From JBMNUL01 sp050946255 (GTDB taxonomy: Bacteria; Actinomycetota; Coriobacteriia; Coriobacteriales; CADBOM01), in assembly GCA_050946255.1 (NCBI GenBank), contig JBMNUL010000124.1:1-7703 (forward strand): a stretch of 7,703 nucleotides of DNA, in the 5' to 3' direction. Both the position numbers and the translations under genes were made by a program. This document shows positions 1-5,736 of this stretch, one piece after another. The notes beneath the pieces are model-generated. The model saw nothing but the letters and a program-made list of their open reading frames with translations, had not been told where the DNA came from and did not search any database. Position 1 is the first letter of the stretch, and each line of letters begins with the position of its first letter.

Positions 1-359
1 GCAGTGTGCAGACGCCCTCCAGCAGCACCGATCTTTCTCGTCAGCTCGGATTCAACCGCCATGTGGATGTCCTCGTCGTTGTCGTCGAAGACGAAATCCC
101 CGTTCTCGATCTCCTCCGCGACCTCGACAAGCCCCTTCTCGATTTCCTCGGCATCCTCTTTTGATATGATTCCGCATTTTCCGAGCATGCGGGCATGGGA
201 GATGGAAGCGGTGATGTCGCTTTTCCACATCTTCCTGTCAACTGAGAGAGAGGCTCCGAAGCTCTGGGTGAAAGCCTCTGGGCTTGCCTCGAACCTTCCT
301 CCCCAAAGAGCTTTGTTGCCCGCCGTTTCCTTATCTTTGTTGCCGGAAACTTCTGCCAT
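1..359 (-). CDS. argH: Argininosuccinate lyase, N-terminal part (3' end outside window)
   Basis: ArgH splits argininosuccinate into arginine and fumarate, the last step of the pathway, in the cytoplasm as a homotetramer of the fumarase/aspartase superfamily. About 119 N-terminal residues are visible out of roughly 460 usual for the family; the gene runs off the low-coordinate end. The family hallmarks are present: LWGGRF near residues 18-23, DEDIHMAVE near 94-102 (family EDIHM), and GGRLHTA at the window edge, the start of the conserved GGRLHTARSRNDQ segment. The ATG at 359 has an AGGAG sequence six bases upstream and was chosen as start. An in-frame ATG at 392 has an equally good GGAGG seven bases upstream and would add 11 residues. 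The gene lies 185 bases after argG, behind a terminator-like hairpin, so it may be expressed partly on its own. Identity is clear; the exact start is not. Confidence 0.96.
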   Translation of the reverse strand, partial: MAEVSGNKDKETAGNKALWGGRFEASPEAFTQSFGASLSVDRKMWKSDITASISHARMLGKCGIISKEDAEEIEKGLVEVAEEIENGDFVFDDNDEDIHMAVESELTRKIGAAGGRLHT

Positions 360-364
360 GAAAT

Positions 365-370
365 TCTCCT
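365..370 (-). promoter_or_regulatory. Ribosome binding site for the argH start at 359
   Basis: The minus strand reads AGGAGA here, and the AGGAG core is six bases from the ATG at 359. Spacing and sequence are good, and they support the shorter ArgH start. Confidence 0.7.
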
Positions 371-399
371 GATTGCCTGTTCCGCGAAGCATTCCGCAT

Positions 400-404
400 C
401 CTCC
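400..404 (-). promoter_or_regulatory. Second ribosome binding site, for an alternative argH start at 392
   Basis: The minus strand reads GGAGG, seven bases before an ATG at 392 that is in frame with argH. No stop codon separates the two starts. It competes with the site at 365-370, so ArgH could carry 11 extra N-terminal residues (MLRGTGNQENF) or be made in two forms. Confidence 0.45.
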
Positions 405-410
405 GGAACC

Positions 411-428
411 TCTGTATAAAAATTACAT
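411..428. promoter_or_regulatory. Candidate ARG box (ArgR operator) upstream of argH
   Basis: The plus strand reads TCTGTATAAAAATTACAT. Against the Bacillus-type ARG box consensus CATGAATAAAAATKCAAK, 13 of 18 positions agree, including the central ATAAAAAT. It has the expected loose dyad, TGTA and TACA around an A/T-rich centre. It lies about 50 bases before the argH start, and the gene for ArgR is in the same cluster. A/T-rich intergenic DNA gives such matches by chance fairly easily, and the operator sequence in this organism is unknown to me. Confidence 0.35.
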
Positions 429-432
429 TCCA

Positions 433-474
433 AATCCATCTGCAGCCGTGAAATCATTCGGTTGCAGATGGATT
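433..474. repeat. Perfect 12-base inverted repeat between argG and argH
   Basis: AATCCATCTGCA at 433-444 is exactly repeated in inverted form as TGCAGATGGATT at 463-474. After one imperfect position the pairing continues with CCG at 446-448 and CGG at 459-461, leaving a 10-base loop. As minus-strand RNA this is a stable stem-loop. It is not followed directly by a T run (the nearest, five Ts, is ten bases away), so it is not a typical intrinsic terminator. It could be an mRNA-stabilising or processing hairpin, an attenuator element or a protein-binding site. The structure is plain in the sequence; the role is unknown. Confidence 0.8.
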
Positions 475-478
475 AACG

Positions 479-520
479 AAAACCTTCGGAGGGCTGGAGC
501 AGGCCTCCAGTCCCCCGAAG
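479..520 (-). terminator. Terminator-like hairpin downstream of argG
   Basis: On the minus strand the arm at 505-520 (CTTCGGGGGACTGGAG) pairs with the arm at 484-499 (CTCCAGCCCTCCGAAG). This gives 16 positions with one G-U pair and one A-C mismatch around a five-base loop. One G follows, then TTTT at 479-482. A GC-rich stem plus a short T tract 24 bases past the argG stop fits an intrinsic terminator. The short T tract suggests incomplete termination, so argH may still receive some read-through. Confidence 0.65.
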
Positions 521-544
521 TACGCAAGTTGTCAATGAATCTGG

Positions 545-1750
545 TTAATTATCGCGCCTCTTGCTGGCCCAGACCTTGGTGGGAAGACCGAAAAGCTCGA
601 TGAAGCCGGCAGACGCGGAATGGTTGAACGTATCTGCCGCGTCGTAGGTTGCGAGGCTGTAGTCATAGAGGGAGTCATCGCTCTTGCGGCCGACGACGGT
701 GCAGGAACCCTTGTAGAGGCGCAGCCTGACCGTGCCGTTGACCGGCTGCTGGGTATAGGCGAAGAAAGCGTCCATCGCGTTCTTCAGCGGCGAATACCAG
801 AGCCCGTTGTAGACGGTGGTAGCCCAATCGTGTTCCATCTTCAGCTTGTAGTGCAGGGTCTCGCGCTCCAGGCACATATCCTCGAGGGCCTTGTGAGCCT
901 CGATGATCGCCATTGCGCCGGGCTGCTCGTAGCACTCGCGGGACTTGACGCCCACAAGGCGGTTCTCGATCATGTCGATGCGCCCGTAGCCATTGCGTCC
1001 GGAAATCTCGTTCATCTTGAGGATGAGCTGATGGAGGCTCATCTTCTCGCCGTTGACTGCAACCGGCTTGCCATGCTCGAACTCAAGTTCCACATACTCG
1101 GGCTTGTCGGGAGCATCGAGCGGGGAAACGGTCATCGTGTAGATGTCCTCCTGCGGCTCGTTCCACGGATCCTCGAGGTAACCACACTCGATTGCGCGCC
1201 CCCAGAGATTGTCGTCGATCGAATAAGGCGATGCCTTTGTGGTGGGAACCGGAACGCCATGCTCGGCGGCCCAATCCATCTCCTCCTCGCGGGTGTGGAG
1301 GTCCCACTCGCGCACGGGGGCGATGATCTCGATGCTGGGGTCGAGAGCGCGGATTCCAACCTCGAAACGCACCTGGTCATTGCCCTTGCCAGTGCATCCG
1401 TGGGCAATGTAGTGTGCGCCGTGCTCGTGAGCTACCTCTACCAGGTGCTTGACGATCACGGGGCGGGACAGAGCCGAGAGAAGCGGGTACTTGTTCTCGT
1501 ACATGGCGTTGGCGTAGATCGCCTTGTCGATGAAATCGTCGCAGAACTCATCGCGCATGTCGACGACTATCGACTCGATTGCGCCTATCTTGAGAGCCTT
1601 CTGGCGCACTGCCTCCAGATCGGACCTCTCCTGTCCCACATCACCTGCAACGCAGATAACGTCGAGGTCCTTGTTATCCATGAGCCATTTGATGCATACG
1701 GACGTGTCAAGTCCACCAGAATATGCCAGAACGACCTTTTCTCTGCTCAT
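545..1750 (-). CDS. argG: Argininosuccinate synthase
   Basis: ArgG joins citrulline and aspartate with ATP, through a citrullyl-AMP intermediate, to give argininosuccinate; it is a cytoplasmic homotetramer. The protein is 401 residues, the normal length. Visible motifs are the N-type ATP pyrophosphatase loop AYSGGLDTS at 9-17, SRPVIVKHLVE at 95-105, AHGCTGKGNDQVRFE at 116-130 (citrulline, aspartate and ATP binding), YSIDDNLWGR at 176-185, and GRIDMIENRLVGVKSRE at 256-272. No expected catalytic segment is missing. The ATG at 1750 has AAGGAG eight bases upstream. The gene is separated from argR by 231 bases containing paired hairpins, unlike the tightly packed upstream genes, so it may have its own control or promoter. 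A terminator-like hairpin lies just past the stop. Confidence 0.98.
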   Translation of the reverse strand: MSREKVVLAYSGGLDTSVCIKWLMDNKDLDVICVAGDVGQERSDLEAVRQKALKIGAIESIVVDMRDEFCDDFIDKAIYANAMYENKYPLLSALSRPVIVKHLVEVAHEHGAHYIAHGCTGKGNDQVRFEVGIRALDPSIEIIAPVREWDLHTREEEMDWAAEHGVPVPTTKASPYSIDDNLWGRAIECGYLEDPWNEPQEDIYTMTVSPLDAPDKPEYVELEFEHGKPVAVNGEKMSLHQLILKMNEISGRNGYGRIDMIENRLVGVKSRECYEQPGAMAIIEAHKALEDMCLERETLHYKLKMEHDWATTVYNGLWYSPLKNAMDAFFAYTQQPVNGTVRLRLYKGSCTVVGRKSDDSLYDYSLATYDAADTFNHSASAGFIELFGLPTKVWASKRRDN

Positions 1751-1765
1751 ATCTCAATCTCCTTG

Positions 1766-1785
1766 TCCCCGGCACTCGATTGCCG
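1766..1785 (-). repeat. argG leader hairpin repeat, proximal copy
   Basis: The minus strand reads CGGCAATCGAGTGCCGGGGA. With one flanking C (1786), CCGGCA (1781-1786) and TGCCGG (1769-1774) form a perfect six-base stem with a six-base loop. The stem ends four bases before the argG Shine-Dalgarno sequence (1759-1764). It shares its first six and last nine bases with the copy at 1830-1849, with a different five-base centre. The position suggests influence on argG translation or a repeated protein-binding site. Confidence 0.7.
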
Positions 1786-1829
1786 GACCAACAAATCTCC
1801 CGGAGCTCACGCACCGGCATCCGATAAAT

Positions 1830-1849
1830 TCCCCGGCAAACATTTGCCG
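1830..1849 (-). repeat. argG leader hairpin repeat, distal copy
   Basis: The minus strand reads CGGCAAATGTTTGCCGGGGA. The 16 bases at 1834-1849 form a perfect seven-base inverted repeat (CGGCAAA and TTTGCCG) around two central bases. Fifteen of 20 bases are identical to the copy at 1766-1785, and the whole difference is in the five-base centre. It lies about 85 bases upstream of argG. As DNA it resembles an operator palindrome; as RNA it is a short stem. Confidence 0.7.
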
Positions 1850-1981
1850 ATGGAACAATTTCCCAACAAAACTTGAACTGTAAGGCTCAACTACGAGCTG
1901 GAGCCAAATGAACTCCGCTGCAAGCTCGGATCCAGAGAGTTTCGTTTCCACCTGAAGCGATTGGCGGAACAACCCGAAACC

Positions 1982-2407
1982 CTATCCGTGCATCCTCCGG
2001 ATCCCGCCCTCGAACTCTTCTGCCATCTCGTCGGTTCTTCCTATGACGAGAATCGTGTCGTCACCTGCGATGGTGCCCATCACCTGGGGAAGGTCTGCGG
2101 CATCTAGCGCGGCGGCCACACCAGAGGCAACACCTGGGGATACCTTTATTACCACCAGGTTGCCGGTTCGCTCAATGCTCGTGACCATGCTCTGGACCAT
2201 GCGCTTGAGGTTCAGGTCCTCTGCCAGCACGTAGCTGCCGTCGGTGGACTTCCTCAAGCCCATCTCGCTGATATCTCGCGAGATCGTGGCCTGAGTGCAC
2301 TGATAGCCCCTTGCAACCAGCCTGTCCACCAGATCGCGCTGGGTCTTTATGTTCTCGCTCCTGATAATCTGTCGGATCACCGTATGTCGCTCATCGCGCT
2401 TCTTCAT
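1982..2407 (-). CDS. argR: Arginine repressor ArgR
   Basis: ArgR is the arginine-dependent hexameric regulator that binds ARG boxes and represses arginine biosynthesis genes when arginine is plentiful. The protein is 141 residues, close to the usual 150. The N-terminal winged helix-turn-helix (about 1-70) has the recognition segment TQATISRDI at 38-46, with the conserved Ser-Arg pair. The C-terminal oligomerisation and arginine-binding domain (about 80-141) carries GTIAGDDTILVI at 111-122, whose paired aspartates bind the arginine ligand in this family. The ATG at 2407 has AGGAGG eight bases upstream, the strongest Shine-Dalgarno sequence in the cluster. It starts 32 bases after argF and is most likely cotranscribed, which implies negative feedback on its own synthesis. 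The main operator would be expected upstream of argC, outside the window. Confidence 0.97.
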   Translation of the reverse strand: MKKRDERHTVIRQIIRSENIKTQRDLVDRLVARGYQCTQATISRDISEMGLRKSTDGSYVLAEDLNLKRMVQSMVTSIERTGNLVVIKVSPGVASGVAAALDAADLPQVMGTIAGDDTILVIGRTDEMAEEFEGGIRRMHG

Positions 2408-2439
2408 TAATTCGGCCTCCTTCTATCTCCGGAATCGAC

Positions 2440-3393
2440 CTACGCGAGCACCAGGGAAACAAGCGCCTTCTGTGCATGCAGCCTGTTCTCGGCCTCATCG
2501 AAAATAACCGATTGTGGACCGTCCATGACCTCATCGGTAACCTCCTCACCGCGGTGCGCGGGAAGGCAGTGCAGGAAAATCGCGCTTTCCTTGGCATGTG
2601 ACATCAGTTCTGAATTCACCTGGTATCCCTCGAAATCTGCCAGCCTCTTGTCGTGCTCGGCTTCCTCGCCCATCGAGGTCCATGTGTCGGTCACCACGAT
2701 ATCCACGTTCTCGACGGCAGAAACAGGGTCGCTCATGATGCGAAGGCTGGCACCAGTTGCCTCTGCTGCCTTCTCGCACTCGGCGAAAATGTCCCCATTG
2801 GGCTCATATCCGGAAGGCGAGGCGATGTTGACGTTCATTCCGGTCAGCGCACCACCCTCGAGATATGTGTTGGCCATGTTGTTTCCGTCCCCGATATATG
2901 CCATCGTGAGACCCTCGATCTTTCCGAGGTGCTCCCTGATCGTCAGCAGATCGGCGAGCACCTGACACGGGTGGAAATCATCGGTGAGGGCATTGATGAC
3001 GGGAATCGATGCCCAGTGAGCGACTTCTTCCACCTTCGCCTGGGCGAATGTGCGCAGGACGATGGCGTCCACGAAACGCTCCAGAACGAGAGTGGTGTCG
3101 TGAATTGTCTCGCCCCTTGAAAAAGCCGAGTTGGAATCCGCCATGATAATGGAATGGGCCCCGAGCCTCGTGACCCCAACGTCAAAGGAGTTGCGGGTCC
3201 TCATCGAGGGCTTCTCCAATATGATCGCCACTGCCTTGTCGACATAGGGCTTCTCGTGGATTCCAGCAGCCCAATCGGCCTTCTGCTTTGCCGCTGTGTC
3301 GAGCACCAGCTTGACCTCTTCGGGGGACAGGTCGAGCAACCTCAGCACATCCCTTCCGGCCAGTGGGTTTCCAGCATATGGATTTTCAGTCAT
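2440..3393 (-). CDS. argF: Ornithine carbamoyltransferase (anabolic)
   Basis: ArgF transfers the carbamoyl group of carbamoyl phosphate to ornithine, giving citrulline; it acts in the cytoplasm, usually as a trimer. From the ATG at 3393 it is 317 residues, normal for the family. Carbamoyl-phosphate motifs are SMRTR at 63-67 (the STRTR motif with Met in second place) and HPCQVLAD at 141-148. Ornithine-binding motifs are DTWTSMGEE at 236-244 and HCLPAHRGEEV at 275-285, which separate it from aspartate carbamoyltransferase. The reading frame extends to a TTG at 3417, but AGGGG seven bases before the ATG makes 3393 the better start. It follows argD by 37 bases and precedes argR by 32. A catabolic role is unlikely because no arginine deiminase or carbamate kinase gene is adjacent. 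Confidence 0.97.
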   Translation of the reverse strand: MTENPYAGNPLAGRDVLRLLDLSPEEVKLVLDTAAKQKADWAAGIHEKPYVDKAVAIILEKPSMRTRNSFDVGVTRLGAHSIIMADSNSAFSRGETIHDTTLVLERFVDAIVLRTFAQAKVEEVAHWASIPVINALTDDFHPCQVLADLLTIREHLGKIEGLTMAYIGDGNNMANTYLEGGALTGMNVNIASPSGYEPNGDIFAECEKAAEATGASLRIMSDPVSAVENVDIVVTDTWTSMGEEAEHDKRLADFEGYQVNSELMSHAKESAIFLHCLPAHRGEEVTDEVMDGPQSVIFDEAENRLHAQKALVSLVLA

Positions 3394-3400
3394 ATCACAT

Positions 3401-3405
3401 CCCCT
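3401..3405 (-). promoter_or_regulatory. Ribosome binding site that decides the argF start
   Basis: The minus strand reads AGGGG, seven bases before the ATG at 3393. It lies downstream of the in-frame TTG at 3417, so it can only serve the ATG and argues against the eight-residue longer form. Confidence 0.7.
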
Positions 3406-3430
3406 AATTCTCTTCAAAGCCCGAATGGAA

Positions 3431-4681
3431 TCAGGCCTCGATCTCGTCGAAGATCTGAGCGAGCCTCTCTATCATCACGTCCACGTCCTCCTTCGTGCAG
3501 ATAAGCGGTGGCACGAACCGCAAGACGTCCTTCTTGGGGTTGTTGAGCACCAGCCCCTTTTCCAGCCCCTTCGAAACTACCTCGGGTGCAATATCTTTCT
3601 TCAGCTTCGCACCGCGCATGAGGCCCATTCCCCTGACGAGCTCGACCATGTCCAGCGAGGAAAGCCTCTCGGCGAGGTACTCGCCTACGATCTCGGCATT
3701 CTCGCCCAAATGCTCGGAAATCAACGTGTCTATCGTCGCGTTGGAGACGGAAATGGCGAACTGGTTTCCGCCGAATGTCGAGCCGTGGTCACCTGGCTGG
3801 AAAGCGTCTGCAACTTCCGCACGGGCGGCGAAGGCCCCCATCGGGACTCCGTTCGCGATTCCCTTGGCCATCGTCACGATATCGGGTACGATTCCGAAAC
3901 GCTGGAAGCAGAACGGGTAGGTGCCACAGCGGAAGAAACCGGTCTGGACCTCGTCAATGATCATGAGGATCTGACGCTTCTCGGTCTCCTCGCGAAGTGC
4001 TTCCAGGTACTCCGCGGTGCAGGGATTGACCCCGCTCTCCCCCTGGATGCACTCGACGATTACTGCGCAGACCTCGCCTGTAGCGGGGTCATCGAGGGCA
4101 GCGAGGAAGGAGTCTATGCTGTTCGGCTCTATTTGGGTGAAGCCATCTGGCAGCGGTTTGAAAATTTCCTGCTTCGAGGGCTGTCCGGTCGCTGCAATCG
4201 TGGCGAGCGTCCTTCCGTGGAACGAGTCTCTCAAGAAGAGAATCGTCTTGGCGTTCTTGCGTCCGATTGCATCGGAGTACCTGCGCGCAAGCTTAAAGGC
4301 CCCCTCGTTTGCCTCGGCTCCAGAATTGCAGAAGAAAGTCTTGTAATCTTGCTTCTTCGAGTCATCCTCTATGTGCGCGTTCATGAGGCCGCTGATCTTC
4401 TCGGCCAGCTCTCCCCTGCCGTTGACATAGTAGTAATTGCTGGTCTGAACGAGCTTGGCAGCCTGCTCTTGCATGGCTGCGACAACCGCCGGATGCGAAT
4501 GCCCAAGCCCCACGACGGCGATTCCCGCGAGAAAGTCGAGGTACTCCTTGCCCTCGGTGTCGTAAAGTTTCATGCCATGGCCCTCGACGAACTCCACGGG
4601 CTTCCTCCCGTAGGTGTGCATGACGTATTTGTCCTCGAGCTTCTTCTCCTGCTCGAAATCTGGTGTCATCAAGACTCCCAT
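3431..4681 (-). CDS. argD: Acetylornithine aminotransferase
   Basis: ArgD is a PLP-dependent class III aminotransferase that converts N-acetylglutamate semialdehyde plus glutamate to N-acetylornithine and 2-oxoglutarate. From the ATG at 4681 it has 416 residues, slightly above the usual 390-410. Visible are NSGAEANEGAFKLAR at 119-133 (cofactor phosphate binding), SFHGRTLA at 153-160, IIDEVQTGFFR at 241-251 with the pyridine-nitrogen aspartate at 243, the PLP lysine at 273 in TMAKGIANGVPMG, and HGSTFGGNQFA at 299-309. The last motif has Gln where many relatives have Pro (GGNP). A TTG six bases upstream is also in frame, but AAGGAG is six bases from the ATG. The gene sits 38 bases after argB. 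Relatives can also accept succinyldiaminopimelate in lysine synthesis; the sequence alone does not show whether this one does. Confidence 0.96.
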   Translation of the reverse strand: MGVLMTPDFEQEKKLEDKYVMHTYGRKPVEFVEGHGMKLYDTEGKEYLDFLAGIAVVGLGHSHPAVVAAMQEQAAKLVQTSNYYYVNGRGELAEKISGLMNAHIEDDSKKQDYKTFFCNSGAEANEGAFKLARRYSDAIGRKNAKTILFLRDSFHGRTLATIAATGQPSKQEIFKPLPDGFTQIEPNSIDSFLAALDDPATGEVCAVIVECIQGESGVNPCTAEYLEALREETEKRQILMIIDEVQTGFFRCGTYPFCFQRFGIVPDIVTMAKGIANGVPMGAFAARAEVADAFQPGDHGSTFGGNQFAISVSNATIDTLISEHLGENAEIVGEYLAERLSSLDMVELVRGMGLMRGAKLKKDIAPEVVSKGLEKGLVLNNPKKDVLRFVPPLICTKEDVDVMIERLAQIFDEIEA

Positions 4682-4687
4682 TTCCAA

Positions 4688-4693
4688 CTCCTT
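4688..4693 (-). promoter_or_regulatory. Ribosome binding site that decides the argD start
   Basis: The minus strand reads AAGGAG, six bases before the ATG at 4681 and directly abutting the alternative TTG at 4687. The spacing fits only the ATG. Confidence 0.7.
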
Positions 4694-4719
4694 GCCATTC
4701 GATTGAAAAACCTGAGGTG

Positions 4720-5676
4720 CTACTGAAGCTTCGCCGCGAGATTCGCAAGCGGGAACGTCTCGAACCCGTTGTCATCTCCATCTAGTCTCTTGTCTCTCGC
4801 CACCATCGTTCCAACACCCTTGTTCGTGAAAATCTCAAGCAGGAGGGCATGTGGAACCGTGCCGTTGAGAAGGTGGGCACGTGGCACTCCCTCCGAGAGA
4901 GCCTTCACGATCGCGTTCATCTTGGGAATCATCCCCTTTGTGAGAGTTCCGCTCTCGAGCATTTCCTTCGCCTCTGTGAGCGTCATCCTGGAAATGAGCG
5001 ATCCCTTGTCCTCGAAGTCGAGGTAGAGCCCGTCGACATCGGACAGGAACACGACCTTGTGAGCGCCAATTGAAGCGGCGATCTCGCCGGCAACTGCATC
5101 GGCGTTGATGTTGTAGTAGGTCTTGCGGTCCTCACTTGTGGCAATCGAGGCTATCACGGGGATGTAATCGGAGGCGAGAAGGTCCTTGATGTAGGTGCTG
5201 TCAACCGACTTGACGCGTCCAGCGTAGATGTGCTCCTCATCGTAAGGCTCGGCAATGATCGTGGAGGCATCGACTCCCGACATTCCAACTGCGATGTATC
5301 CATGCCTGTTCATCGCACCGACGAGCTCGGTGTTGACCTTTCCGATCAGGACCATCTTCACGACGTCCATGGTCTCCTCATCGGTGACCCTCAGCCCATC
5401 CACGAACTTGGGCTCGATTCCCATCTTGCCAAGGGTCGCGTTGATGTCTGCACCGCCGCCATGCACGATGATCGGATTGAGCCCCATCAGCTTGAGCAAG
5501 ACGATATCGCTCATGACGCTGGCGCGCAGGCTGTGATCTACCATCGCGGCCCCACCATACTTGATGACGACCGTCTTCCCAGTTGCGTTCTTGACCCAGG
5601 GAAGCGCCTCGATGAGGATCTGGGCGAGCTGCTCGAGCTTCTCGGTGTCGTTGTTCCTATCCCTCTCGAATTCCAT
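4720..5676 (-). CDS. argB: Acetylglutamate kinase, arginine-sensitive type by its N-terminal helix
   Basis: ArgB phosphorylates N-acetylglutamate with ATP and is the usual point of arginine feedback where ArgJ recycles the acetyl group. The protein is 318 residues, somewhat longer than the usual 290-300. Visible are VIKYGGAAM with the phosphate-binding lysine at 39, the glycine loop VHGGGADIN at 71-79, FVDGLRVTDEETMDVVK at 91-107, NINADAVAGEIA at 189-200, LSDVDGLY at 211-218, and GMIPKM at 248-253. Residues 11-30 (TEKLEQLAQILIEALPWVKN) match the extra N-terminal helix of hexameric arginine-inhibited kinases, and HALLLEIFTNKGVGTMV at 276-292 matches the arginine-site region. Feedback inhibition is therefore likely, though inferred. 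About 28 residues follow the GT at 289-290, where most relatives end within a few. It begins 60 bases after argJ; GGAG lies four bases before the ATG. Confidence 0.97.
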   Translation of the reverse strand: MEFERDRNNDTEKLEQLAQILIEALPWVKNATGKTVVIKYGGAAMVDHSLRASVMSDIVLLKLMGLNPIIVHGGGADINATLGKMGIEPKFVDGLRVTDEETMDVVKMVLIGKVNTELVGAMNRHGYIAVGMSGVDASTIIAEPYDEEHIYAGRVKSVDSTYIKDLLASDYIPVIASIATSEDRKTYYNINADAVAGEIAASIGAHKVVFLSDVDGLYLDFEDKGSLISRMTLTEAKEMLESGTLTKGMIPKMNAIVKALSEGVPRAHLLNGTVPHALLLEIFTNKGVGTMVARDKRLDGDDNGFETFPLANLAAKLQ

Positions 5677-5736
5677 TTCTCTCCAACTGCTCCTTAGATT
5701 TCAAAGAACTTCCAACTCTGCGATGGCGGGCATCAG

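Noticed and set aside
41..457. 138-codon minus-strand frame covering the argH leader and the first part of argH
   Set aside because: It is out of frame with the clear ArgH protein, lacks a Shine-Dalgarno sequence and starts inside the inverted-repeat loop.
530..535. Perfect TTGACA (-35-like) on the minus strand just after argG
   Set aside because: No -10-like hexamer occurs at 16-18 bases; the region there is the GC-rich terminator stem.
534..551. AATGAAT half-site resembling half an ARG box at the argG stop
   Set aside because: The second half of the dyad is missing and the site overlaps the coding end.
620..1876. Long plus-strand open frame (418 codons) opposite argG
   Set aside because: It is a shadow of argG codon bias. 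It has no recognisable domain and reads through the argG leader, and argG is unambiguous on the other strand.
1754..1972. 72-codon minus-strand frame filling the argR-argG gap and ending just before argG
   Set aside because: It starts with TTG without a convincing Shine-Dalgarno sequence, has no recognisable features or arginine-codon cluster, and a frame of this length is not improbable by chance. The hairpins explain the gap better.
2440..3417. Longer ArgF, and likewise longer ArgD and ArgJ, starting at upstream TTG codons (3417, 4687, 7050)
   Set aside because: In each case a Shine-Dalgarno sequence is placed for the downstream ATG (3393, 4681, 7035) and is badly placed for the TTG.
3296..4726. 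Long plus-strand open frame (476 codons) opposite argD and the start of argF
   Set aside because: It crosses a gene boundary of the real minus-strand genes and its translation shows no family motif; a GC-bias artefact.
5701..5733. Ten-codon frame (MPAIAELEVL) between argJ and argB
   Set aside because: No Shine-Dalgarno sequence, very short, and not rich in a regulatory amino acid.
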